NCBI RefSeq assembly: GCF_030052815.1
Contig: NC_079496.1
Location: forward strand, 44,417,593-44,481,592
Direction: 5' to 3'
DNA: 64,000 nt
Origin: Hevea brasiliensis
Lineage: Eukaryota; Streptophyta; Magnoliopsida; Malpighiales; Euphorbiaceae
A program made the position numbers and the translations under genes. This document shows positions 9,378 through 20,620 of this stretch, piece by piece. The notes below the pieces were generated by a model. The model saw only the letters and a program-made list of their open reading frames with translations, had not been told where the DNA came from and made no database searches. The first letter of the stretch is position 1, and every line of letters begins with the position of its first letter.

Positions 9378-11485
9378 TGTTAGTAGTATGCCCTAGAGCA
9401 TATCATTTAGTATGTATCTTGTATATATTTTTATTAATAAAAGGCATTTCCACTTTTCCGTTTACATAATATATTTATGTGTAATAGAAAAGGTCCATTG
9501 ATATTTTGTTAGAAATATTATTCTTAAGTTGTTAAGAATATGAGTGACAATATTTCTAGCACAAAGTATCATAAATAGGTTCACAATCGAGGATACTTCA
9601 TAATAAGGACATGACTTTTCCAGAAAGATTGTATTCATGTTTGTTCCCAAGTTATTTATATGAGATATAAATAAGATGAAATGGTGAGTCTCATGCCATA
9701 TGACAAACATGATAGGCACTTATAAATGATAAGTAGGCCGAACCAGTGACACTTATGACAAGCACATGGAGTTTACTCTTGTCAATGTTTTGTCATAAAT
9801 CATATCAGTGCATATAATCTTTAGACCTGAGATAGCACAGTTATCTTGTATATAGGTAGTTTGAGTTTGATACTGCTTTCATACTTGTACTGTGTATGGG
9901 TATATGGGCATGTGTTGGCTCCTACTAGTTATATATGGAGGTAGGTGTTGATCAAGAAGGAATCTGTTCCTCTAAGTAAATAGAGATAAAATCCTATGTT
10001 CATTTAATTGTTCTTGATGTTTCAAGTTCCTGGCCAGGACAGATAGATTTATTCGTAAAAGAGTTTCGATGAGAAAAATATTTTAATCAAGAACTGGAAT
10101 TAAAAGAGAACATAATATTCATAGCAAATGGAGTTTGACATAAACCATGACTCGGCTTGAGTTGGGATTTTGTAACAGAGAGATTCTAGTGCATGGTAAC
10201 ATATGATTATAGGTTCATTTAAGGTAAACCTTATTACTAATTGGGTGGCCATGGCATGCTATGCTAGGTGTTAACCATGGTCTATGAGGTTCATAAAATG
10301 ATTTAGAGAAATCATTTATGGTAAGAAAGAGTTCTGATGATATTAAGAGTTGATATCATGTCTCATTGCCAATTAGTGATGAGCCTAGTAAGTCACACAC
10401 ATACACAAGTTATCACCTAATCAAATATGATTTAATTAATTAATTAAAGAGTTTAATTGATTAATTAAATAGATTTGGTTTGCAATTAAATTGCAAAGTC
10501 CCTAGCATGACTTGAAACCAAATCTAGATTATTGGATGTGTAGTATAAATTAAATTTATATTTAAAGTGTTTAAATATGAATTTAATTAATGAGAAATTA
10601 ATTAATAGAGATTAATTAATTAATTTATATTTGATATAAATTAATTAGAAGAAGAAAATAATTATTTTGGGTTAAGAACTTAAAATTAAGACACAGGGGC
10701 ATTTTGGTCATTTCACAGTGTGACACGTGGCACCATGAGATGGTGACACATGGCATAACACATAAGCTTGCCAAATGTTTTTTTTTAATCATGTAAGATG
10801 ATTAAAATCAAGATTAAATATAGGTTTGACACTTGGCACAATGTGATTGAGTCACTTAAACCTAGAGCTAATCAAAAGGTGACATGTGGCTAGGGTTTAA
10901 TGTGTTAACCTAGCTATTTAAGTGTGGTTATGAAAAGAAAACATAACCATTAGCCTCTCCTCTCAATTGTCACGCCACTTTGAGCCTCTCCAGCTATTCT
11001 TCTTCATCTCTCATCAATTCAAAGAGATTAGCCATCAATCTCTTGAATTAAGAACACTAGAAATTGTTTCTAGTGTCCTGTTTACATCTCTAATCTCTTA
11101 AAAGGCAGAACTTGAATTTCTAATTAATAGAAAAGGCTTTAGAAACTGTTCAAGGGCTGCCATAGGTGTTCTTCATGTGGACAAGCTAGAGGGACAACAT
11201 CTGGTGTCCTGAAGACGAATCTCAAAGGCGCAGACACGCTGCAGCACATCAAGAGGTTAGTGTAATCGTTCTTGATTTAATCTAGGGTTCTAAAATTAAT
11301 CTGATTAATTTTAAAATCTTAAATGGCAAATACAGATCCAAAAACATATTAAAAGAGTTTTAATATGTTGTTTATCATTGAAATCAAATAGATAAAAATA
11401 AATCTTGCATGGTGCATGTGACCCTAGGTGAAAATTTTTGAATTCAATGGTATAATCTTGTGTTTTTCACGCTTCCGTTCCTTCA
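9378..11485 (+). mobile_element. Ty1/copia-like solo LTR (2.1 kb)
   Basis: The insert begins TGTTAGTAGTATGCCC and ends CTTCCGTTCCTTCA, both characteristic of plant Ty1/copia LTRs. It is flanked by a perfect ttttg duplication (9373-9377 and 11486-11490). The surrounding alpha LTR joins cleanly across it when compared with B near 63090. No second LTR copy or coding region is present. A TATA-like CTATTTAAG lies near 10910, followed by a pyrimidine-rich leader, so transcription is probably rightward. The lineage within copia was not determined. Confidence 0.85.
10690..10712 (+). promoter_or_regulatory. Conserved GGGGCATTTTGGTCATTT motif in the copia-like LTR
   Basis: The sequence AGGGGCATTTTGGTCATTTC lies about 215 bases before the TATA-like box. 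Nearly the same motif is found in the Ty3-type LTRs of this window, for example 55085-55105, and on the minus strand at 52183-52202. Confidence 0.6.
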
Positions 11486-11919
11486 TTTTGAAGAACTGTT
11501 TTGTCCAAAATACAGATGGCACTCTGGCAAAATTTTTACAGAAATTATTAATAGTCCAAATGTGTTAGTTGTTTCACTTCAGTTCATAAAGGTTTTTAAC
11601 ACCTGTAAATAGTGCTCACCACTATAAAAAGAAGTAAGAAAAGTTTTAAAATCCCTTGTAGTGTATTTAATGGGTTATCAGTAGACAAAGTTGGTAATTC
11701 ATTAGGTATACTACGGGATCATGTTATGCCTTACAAGGAGGTAGGGTGTGACAAAAATATTTTACAAGAGTTTTTATACAACTGCTCAAATAATTTATAT
11801 ACATATTATTACATGCATACATCAAAACCTATGTACATGGGTATAACTATGATATACCTGGAGCTAATCTGAATGTGTCTTCAAAGAAACTTACTCACTA
11901 CTCTATGCTCATCTTACCT

Positions 11920-11967
11920 GCGACAGCATACAAAGCTATCGCTGAGTGGTGAACTCAGTGGTGCACA
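11920..11967 (-). promoter_or_regulatory. Two-hairpin block, X left LTR
   Basis: On the minus strand CACCACTGAGT is followed by a stem closing with ACTCAG, then GCGATAGC and GCTGTCGCAGGTA. This is the same arrangement as at 42307-42353. Confidence 0.65.
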
Positions 11968-12217
11968 ACTATAATTTAAAACATAGTACAATATACATTG
12001 ACAAAATTTATAGCAAATAATTTGGAAATCTGAATACTCATCAAATTCCAAAACTCAAAATATTCATTGCCAATAATATAAATCATTTGTATAAAATGAC
12101 TTTGATCACAAAATTCAATTTATCAAATCATAACTAACCATTTAAGGTAGTTCCAACAAAATCAATTATACAGAAATCATAACTGAAATCATAATTCTTT
12201 ACTATTCAAAAACATTA

Positions 12218-12300
12218 CGTGTCTCAAAAACCATGTTGTATCTCAAAAACCACGCTGTATCTCAAAAATCATGTTGTATTTCAAAAATCATTCTTTATCT
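12218..12300 (-). repeat. About 20-bp tandem repeat in X LTR
   Basis: Units of the form TCTCAAAAACCATGTTGTA are repeated about four to five times with period 19 to 20. The right LTR of X has the same array at 42611-42690. Confidence 0.8.
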
Positions 12301-15225
12301 CACTAACTATGCAAGACTAATCTGAAAGGGCCATATTTGAAGTGATTCTAACTCCCTATGATCGAGGAGGTCAAATCAAATTCTAACTCCTTATGGTCGG
12401 GGAGGTCAAATCATCGTGCACAGTACACATCACAATAATGAATCTTTCGCAAGGGCCATAACAATAAAAAAAAAACTTAGATCTAACGTCAAATCAGAGG
12501 AAAATCTAAGCCTATGCACGTACCATGGTAATCAAAACACAACGAACTCCATTATCTTCTCAACAAATGAGAGAACGGGTAATAACCTAGTCAAACATCT
12601 ATAGTGAGATATAAAACAATATCACAATCCTTTTAGTGAGCATAAATCACAATATAATTCGATTCAATTTCAATTCCAATATCCAATAATTTTTATGCTC
12701 ATCACAATTCAAATCATAAATTTTCATTTTTCCATGAAAATTACCATCCCAATTCAAAACATGTTCTATCACAATTTTCCAAAACATAATTTATTCAATC
12801 CATAACAATGCTTAATACTTGTGGAAATACCATTTCACAAAGCTAAATTCATACATACTATAACAATTTCAATAATCATTGAATTAAATCCAATGCTTGT
12901 TAAACATAATACATAAGAAAAATATGTCATTTAATCATATGAAATATTCAAAACAAAATCAGTTAAAAACTAGTTGTGCACAAACCTCTGATAACTGTCT
13001 CTTGGCTCTGACTCAGTGTTTCCTTCCCCTTCCCTGAGTCTTTGCTAACTAAGAAACACAATTTTGAAGTGTTTCAGTACTCATTTAAACTGTCTCTAAG
13101 AATAAGGTTCAATAATTAATTTATCGAATTCTATTATTTCCTTAGTCAACCTAAGATGTCAACCCTCGATGAAGTCTAGGTGAATTAGGTTTTAATGTTA
13201 CCAATATGTCACATTTGTAGCCTTTTAGTATTGGTACATGTTACCAAATTCATTTCCATGTATATTGCGTTTTATTGCAATTTGTTGGATCCCGGTATAC
13301 TAATTTGACCTAGCCAGATGACCTAGTTTCCTCGGCTTTCGAGTTTCGGTCAAAAATACAAACTTGTAGATCTATGTCCTATTGCATGCGCGGCAAAATT
13401 TCAGGTCCTTCTGAGTTTACTAGATCAAGTTATGGTCATTTTACTATTACTGGTCAGAATGTACCAAAATTGGTCACTTTAAGTTATTTTAGGTCAATTT
13501 TGGTTCGGCCAGTTTTTGGACCCGAAATTGTGTAAACTTTTTGACTTGCTTATGGTCATTTTTGGGCTTTGGTGTCTTCATAAGACTTGTACATATAGGT
13601 CATAACTATTCATGGTCAAAATTTCAGGTCAATTGGACCTGTTTTGTGTGAGTTATGGCCTAAAAACTAACTGCTGCCCAAATGGTAAATTTTCAGGCCT
13701 TAATTGCACTAATCCAGATTTGGTCACTTTTCTAGTTACCTTGCAAGCAGAATTTTGGTAAGCTTCCTCCATGAAAGTTGGCACATTTTGTGCCTAGTTT
13801 CACCTCCAATTGGTCTCATACCAATTGGAGCCACACTCTTAAGGTTCTAGGCCCAAAACATAAACTGCCCTATTGTATTTTGTTCATTACTCATCAAAGG
13901 TCACTTTTAACACTTACCAAACAACACATTCATGCCAATTCTGGTTTGTATCCTAACCTAAACACATTTCACAACATATTGTTGCTCATTTTGGCAGCTT
14001 ATAATCACACTCAACATGTACCATATAATGCAGAATTTTTCAAGCTCAAATTACAACAATTCAATCACCTAACCTAGCTCATTTACATGTCCAACCTCAC
14101 ACCATCATACATATACCCAAGCTGCCATAACAACTATCACAATTCAACATTAATATTCCATAAACCAAACATGAAATAACATCTTTATGGTTCACCAAAC
14201 TAGGCTGCTGCTTCATTCATTACAGGCCATTAATTTCCAAGCTTCCAAATTCAAGTACACATTCACATATACTAAGTATACATCACCAAAATTAATTCCT
14301 ACACACATAAACATTAAATCAACCCTTTAATCTACCATTTACAAACAAGAATAAACTGTCCTCAAGGAGTTTCCATGGCTGCCAAAAATACACATCTCCC
14401 TTTAAACATCAAACCTCAAAAATCTCTCCATAATTCAAGTACCCATAACATCTTTACAAACTTTAATGAAGCAATAATCAAAAACACAAACTTACCACTT
14501 TGGAAACTCTTCAAAATCTCTCCAAAACTTGGTCTTCTTGTTGCCTATCTACTGCCCAAGGTGTATGGACAATTTTTAATGAAGGAAAGTGGGAAGAAAG
14601 GAGCTTAGATCAAGCTTGCATGGAGCTTGGCCATGGACGGCCATGGAGGAACTTGAGAGAAGAAAAGGATTCGGCTGGTTCTGGTTTGGGAGGTTGAAGA
14701 AGATGAAAATATTTTGCCCAAATGAAGCTTTAGTGGTCCACTTAACTGAGTTAGTGGAGCACTATGTGGGAATTAAATCATTGTTTATTCTAAGGTTTCA
14801 TTTCTCCACATTTAACTCCTAATTTTTGCTATTTACATTAGGTACCATCAATTTAATTTTTCATGACATTTTCCAAGTGTAATATCATGTATTTTTTAAT
14901 AGAAATTTAGGTCAAAAGACAACTTGGGATGTCAAATGACCACAATGCCCCTGTTAGGGTTGCATTCCCGATTTTTCGGTAACACCGGATTTTGTCCGTT
15001 TTTCGATTTCTCACTTTTCTTTGTACTAATTAATTAATTTTTCTTTGATATTTCTAATGGCATTTATACTTCAATAGGTGTCTATTTAAGTCCTAAAAAA
15101 TATTTTTCAGGGTTCCCCGCAGTCCAGGGCTAGTCAACGGTCCACGCGCATGACTTCCCGGTGCGGTCACCCCATCGCTAGGGTTCTCGGCTCGCTTAAC
15201 TTGGTTACATTTCTTTGCTATTACT

Positions 15226-18200
15226 TGTAACACCCCCGGTTGCATAGCCTGGTAGATTTCACTGTTCCGGTGACCGGTGTCGGTCTGGACAATTAAGGGG
15301 ATTAGGACCACACTTAAGACAACTTAAGAAGCCATAAACACAAATAATTAGTAATGTTTAATTAGTTGACTATAAATAAGAAAAACAGAACATAAGAAGT
15401 TAAACGAGCCGAGAGTCACAGCGATGAGTGACCTCCTCCGGAACGACTGCGAAGTCATTTTAAACTCAAATTTCGAACCGTAAAAAGTGACGCTGCGGTC
15501 CTTAGGACCCTTATGAACACAGTGGAAAAAAAAATCACGAAAAAGAACTGTTAAGCCAGTCAAATAATTAGGTCAGGGAGCCGGAAGAAATATGGAATTA
15601 TTTGCAAACCGGGATGAACCGGCGAGGGGCAATTTGGTCAATTGACCCTGAGAGCTGACTCCTGACCTAACTGTCAAATAAAATCGGAGAAAAGAAAATT
15701 TTGGAATTGAGAATTAAACTAATAAAAAAATAAAAAAATAAAAAGAAAAAGAGATGAAAATGAAAAAGTCAAAAGTTATGACATCATGGATGATGCCATA
15801 ACTAAATTAATAAATTGAATTATTTAATTGGGATTTTTTTTGTGGTCTTCCATAAATTAAATTAGATAAAGGAAAAGAAAAAAAAAAAAAGAGAAACAAA
15901 GTCATCTTCCTCACCCTTGTGCCGCCCCATCTCTCCCTTTCATTCTCACTCACTTGTTCCACCATTTTTAAGGACTAGAAAGCTTGAATTTCCTTACTTA
16001 CTTCCATAAATTCACAAAGTCCCAACATTAAAAAATTCTCTTTACATGTTGAGGAAGCATTAGAGAGTAAAAAAGAAGAAGAAACACTTGAAGGAAGTAA
16101 AGCCTAGAAACCCTCCAAGCAAGGTTAGTGTTTATCCCTTAAATTTTTCTTTATATTAATGATTAACTATTTGTATTAAGTTGGAATTTGATGAAAGTTA
16201 AAACAAAATGTTAAGATAAGGGATCATAAAGATTTCAGCCAACATGGGTATGAGGGTATTGTTTCATGGTTTGATTGACTTAAATGAGTATATGAACCTT
16301 AAGTAGTTGAGTTATTATGGTTTAAGGCTTTGAAAGTAGTTAAACACAATGAATTAGTGAGATTAGGGTTTGAATGTTAGGGTTAGTGAACCAAAATTTG
16401 GAGAAATGCATAAATGGCATGTTTGACCTATTGTGAAGTGAAATAATGGTCAATTATGACCAAATGGATTGTGTGAGAATGTTAGGAAATTAAACCAAAT
16501 TCGTAGGTTAATGGTCATGCTGCTGGCAGCATGACCAAACCCACTTTGAAGGACCAAAACTCAAATTTTACAAGTCCAATTGATATACCACCAATTGGAG
16601 ATGAAAATAGACATAAAATAGCACAATTTTCATCAAGGAACCATGCCCAAAAACTGACCAAAACTTAGTGAAACAATTGACCAAAGTGAAGTGAGAGCAG
16701 GCTGCCACTGCACCAAACTGACCAAATGAACAGTAACTATTCATTTGGTCATAACTCGAACTAGGAAGGTCAAATTGACCTGAAATTTTACCAGAAATTA
16801 GATAAGACATAGATCTAAAATTTTTATGAAGAAAACCACCCCAAATTATGCCATGAACCCATTCAAATTATTGAGCAAAGTTAAGTTAGCAAACCTGCAA
16901 CTCTGCAGATTTTCAATTGAGCAGTAATGTTTGGATGGCTATAACTCTCTCTAGGAAACTCGGATTTAGGCGATTCTTGAACCAATGGAAACCTAAGACA
17001 TAGTAGAACATTTCATATGAAGAAAGTTAGACCAAATTATGAACTTAACTTAATCAAATTACTGACCAAAGTTGGATCAAAATCTGCCAGAACCCAAAAT
17101 ACCAGTATGAATAGTACACGTGAACAGTAAACTTATTTTGGCCATAACTTGAGCTACAAAACTCCGATTGAGGTGATCCAAAAATGAGAATACACTTAAG
17201 ACAATAAGGAACATTTTCTATAAAGGAAATTTTGTCAAATTCCAACAGTAGATCGACCAATGGAACAGTGCAACTTCGGAGCACCAAAATCGAAAATTGG
17301 CAATTTTGCCAAAATGACCTAAGCATTGAGAAAATGACCAAAACCAACAAGTTTAATGACCAAAATGTGGTATGTGGGTGAAGTTGGAGTTCCCATACCT
17401 ATTAAGTCTTAGAAAGTCAACTATTTGACTTGAATAGTGTAGTGAATAGTAACCCGAAACACAAAATTTAAAGAACGTCGAATTTAGCACGTTAGAACTA
17501 GATAATTGTGAAGCTAAATTTATTTTGAATTTGTGTTAAGTTCTAGTACTGAAACATTGTAAAATTGTGTATTTCAGTTGAAAAGAATATCGGGAAGGAA
17601 CCCGAGGAACCGAGTCGAGGCTAAGAGACAACTCGTTTGAGGTTTGTGCACAACATCACCATGTTTTAAAGTTTATTGATAAAGTGAATGAAATATGTAT
17701 TTTACATTTGCTTCGAATTGTTGAAAATTTATTTGTGACATTATTTATGATGTTTGATCTAAATTGTTGAAAGTTATTGTGTATATTTGAAATGACAATG
17801 TTTAGCAAATTGTTAAGATAAGTTTTGAAACCACAGTGTCATGACCATATATTTGAACACCTCACTAGCACGACTAGTGGGGGTAATTAGTTTCGAATTT
17901 TGATTCCTTCTCTGGAGAAGTGTTGAGGTGTGCCAGTAGAAGAGGATGTGAATGGATATCCATATATTTGAGCTAGCTAGCCTTGTGATGTGATTTCTCT
18001 TTAGCCTTTGGCTATCGAGATTCATGTGATTTCTCTTTAGCCTCTAGCTATTGAGATTCTATTTGTTTTGAATGGCATGATCTAACTGTGGGTTTTATGA
18101 AATGTGTTTTGATACTTTGAAATGAACTTGGTTCGTATTAAAATCTCATGATTTATGTTTTGTGTTTAATGCGCATGTTTAGCCAAAATTTTAAATAAAT

Positions 18201-18973
18201 GTGATTTAAGTTTTACATAAAGATTATTTTAGTATGTTATGCACCACTGAGTCCTAGTACTCAGCGATAGCTTCTATTGCTGTCGCAGATACAGAGACTA
18301 GAGGAGCAGCAGACTGAGCTGCTGAGGATTGAGGATCGTTCTGCTTTGAAGCTATCGGGTATAGTTTATACCCTGATCGTAAATATTATTTTGATGTATG
18401 TAATGCACAGAAATGTATGGACATGTGAAGATGGGTTTTGAGCAGCTTGTTCAAAATCTATATAAAATTTGTAATAAATTTTAGTTTGGATTTTCTTAAT
18501 GTAAATTTTTGTATGATGAATACATAAATTGTTTATCTAAAAAAAAATATGAATGTATGAAATTGATTGACTATACATTGAGGACTATTGAATTTTGACT
18601 TGAGAAATTTATTGAAATGATTGTGAAATTGATTGAGTTTGATTGTGAAACCGAAGTAGTGGTTGAGAAAAACTTTTAGAAGTGCTTTTTACAGGTATTT
18701 GAAGAACGGTTTTCTCAAAATACAGAGGAAACTCTGTCAAAATTTTTATAGAATTTGCTGAAAACTAAAATGGACCAAAAATATTAACTAGTTTTAATTT
18801 TAACTAAATGTTTTAAATGCCTATTAGACATTGCTCACCACTTAAAAAAAGTAAGAAAATTGATTTAAAATCCTTTGTGGGGTACTTAATGAGTTATCGG
18901 TAGGTGAAGTTCAGTAATTCGTTAGGTATTCTATGGGATCATGTTATGCCTTACAGAGGGGTAAGGTGTGACA
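15226..18973 (+). mobile_element. 5' LTR of Y (3748 bp)
   Basis: Begins TGTAACACCCCCGGTTG and ends GGTGTGACA. By eye it is roughly 98 to 99 percent identical to 34876-38625, with more differences in the first 75 bases than elsewhere. It contains the two-hairpin block (18241-18287), a palindrome GGGTATAGTTTATACCC (18357-18373) and degenerate internal repeats with the phrases CATAACT and ATGAAGAAA. No coding region is recognised. Confidence 0.96.
18241..18287 (+). promoter_or_regulatory. Two-hairpin block, Y 5' LTR
   Basis: CACCACTGAGTCCTAGTACT continues into a closing CTCAG (stem 18247-18264). The next stem, GCGATAGC to GCTGTCGC, spans 18264-18286. Both stems are intact here and in the 3' LTR. 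Confidence 0.7.
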
Positions 18974-18981
18974 TGTTTTAG

Positions 18982-18993
18982 TGGTATCAGAGC
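18982..18993 (+). promoter_or_regulatory. Primer-binding site of Y
   Basis: TGGTATCAGAGC, complementary to the 3' end of initiator tRNA-Met, 8 bases after the LTR end. Confidence 0.96.
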
Positions 18994-19044
18994 AAATTTT
19001 TGAAGTATGTTCTAACATATAAATTTGTGTCTTTCTCGTTAAGT

Positions 19045-19056
19045 ACAACTGCTCAA
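19045..19056 (+). promoter_or_regulatory. Leader site complementary to the Y LTR
   Basis: ACAACTGCTCAA in the leader pairs with TTGAGCAGCTTGT in the LTR (18438-18450), with a one-base bulge. The two arms flank the primer-binding site. Confidence 0.55.
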
Positions 19057-19160
19057 TGTCCATAATTGTTACATACAGTGCATTACATCATGAATATGAA
19101 CTAACGGAGGGAAATCTCCATGTGTTATTTGTTCAGGAGATACCCTAACTTCAGTCTGAA

Positions 19161-20324
19161 ATGGAAGAAGGAGATCGCTCAGTTGAGCAGTCTGTTGAAG
19201 CTGAGGCACAAGGGGAAGCCCCAGCTTTACCGAATGTTAGTGGGTCAGCAGCACCAGCCCCACAAATGCCGCAGTTCCCTGCACAATTCGCACAGCAGAT
19301 GGCTGCGATGTTTCAGCAAATGGCTGGGGGTATGCCTGCTCAAGCTCCACCCCAACCACCTGTGGCACAACCACTGCTCCACAGCACAATATGATAAACC
19401 ATCAAGTATGGGGCTGCAGAATTTAAGGGTACAGTGGACCCTTTAGAGGCAGAGCAATGGCTTGAAAGAATGGACAGAGTGTTTAAGAAACTGCACTGCC
19501 AAGATGAGCTGAAGTTTGAGTATTCCGTGTCTCTACTGCAAGGGGATGCGTATGATTGGTGGAAGACCATCCCCCACAGCTTGGTTGAACCACCAGTGCT
19601 GACCTGGGAGGACTTCATCAGAGAGTTTAGACAGAAATACATCCCAGATGCATATGTTGATCAGAAGTTACAAGAGTTTCTGAGTTTGAAACAAGGAAAT
19701 CGATCAGTGGCAAAGTATGAGAGGGAGTTCTCCCGCCTGAGTCACTATGCGGGGAGTCTCCTTACCACCAGCAAGGCAAGGTGCAAGAGATTTGAGACGG
19801 GTTTGAAGCCCAGCATACGGATGCAAGTTGTAGGATTTCGACACAGCAACTTCTCAGAGCTTATGTCTCAAGCACTTGAACTAGAGAGAATAGAATCAGA
19901 AACAACCCCAGTGAAAGAAAAATCAGAGAAAGCTAAGAAATCAGACAAAGACAAGGGGGAAAAGTCTGTAGAGCCGAGTTCTGGTGGGACTTCTGGGAAA
20001 AAGAAGAAGTTTAGTGGACCCAGCAGGGGTCGAGGTGGAAGATTTGGTAGGGGCCGATTCTCCGGACAGAGACCCCCTCGGTCTGGTCTGCAGTCAAGCA
20101 GGGGTTCACATTCTGCCCGCCCCTATGAGACATGTGGCAAGATTCATGGGGGGGAGTGTTATTGGGCCACTGGAGCCTGCTTTAACTGCGGAGGCAAGGG
20201 CCATATAGCTAAAGACTGTACTAGTGCTCCAAGATATAGTCTAGCTCCTACTATCGCGAGGATCTATTGCAGTCCCGCTCTCGGAGGTTCACGATCGGCC
20301 AAGGTGAGGAAGAGGCAGAGGTAG
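19161..20324 (+). pseudogene. Gag of Y, split by a frameshift
   Basis: The N-terminal part (19161-19394) starts MEEGDRSVEQS and is rich in Gln, Ala, Met and Pro. It ends at TGA-TAA where relatives continue, owing to a frameshift near 19380. The main part continues to 20324. It contains the capsid core (VDPLEAEQWLERM, then VAKYEREFSRLSHY near 19720), a Lys/Ser/Gly/Arg-rich region and an intact CCHC knuckle CFNCGGKGHIAKDC near 20180-20220. After the knuckle the frame differs from relatives and ends early. Function: particle formation and RNA binding. Confidence 0.92.
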
Positions 20325-20429
20325 AAGCACTGCTTCGGCAGTCAAGGCATAGTTGGTCAGTCAGGACAAGGAAGTGCTTCGACCAGAATTTACACTATGA
20401 GACAGTGAGAAGAGGCTGAGACTTCTGAT

Positions 20430-20620
20430 GTGGTAGCTGGTACATTCTCTATCTCTGATCAAGAAGTATTTGTATTGTTTGATCCGGGTTCAACCCATTC
20501 ATATGTTAGTGCTAGCATAGTCAGTTCACTTGCTGTTCCATGTGTGCAAATGGATTTTGAAGTGCTAGTAACTAGTCCGTTAGGACAAGAAGTCTGGGTC
20601 AACAGAATTTATAGAGACTG
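20430..20620 (+). pseudogene. Aspartic protease of Y, cut by W
   Basis: The active site [16 protein letters not shown] is intact. The domain reads through VLVTSPLG to VNRIYRDC, where element W is inserted. The homologous protein continues in the DNA after W at 31641 with CPLVIQGH. Its frame matches that of gag, but it is separated from gag by stops. Confidence 0.9.

Larger units (their letters stand above)
5572..11753 (+). mobile_element. Alpha-family solo LTR with a nested copia-like LTR
   Basis: A plus-strand LTR begins TGTAACACCCC and ends GGTGTGACA, with a perfect aaaat duplication on both sides and no internal region. Such solo LTRs arise by recombination between the two LTRs of a full element. 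Net length is about 4.07 kb after removing the insertion at 9378-11485. It shares its start, the GGGCATT-type motif (about 5995), tandem repeats and the two-hairpin block (8991-9045) with Z and B. Confidence 0.95.
11754..15225 (-). mobile_element. 3' LTR of X, segment 2
   Basis: It is collinear with 42129-45590 of the right LTR, with the two-hairpin block at 11920-11967 and an A-rich tract of about ten A at 12470. It is interrupted by Y at 15226. The predicted peptides in it match nothing recognised and have no support as genes. Confidence 0.95.

Noticed and set aside
9462..9719. 85-codon minus-strand frame in the copia-like LTR
   Set aside because: AT-rich chance frame with no recognisable motif.
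14375..14822. Several short frames, repeated at 44748-45255
   Set aside because: They are the two LTRs of X. Frames overlap each other and are antisense to the element.
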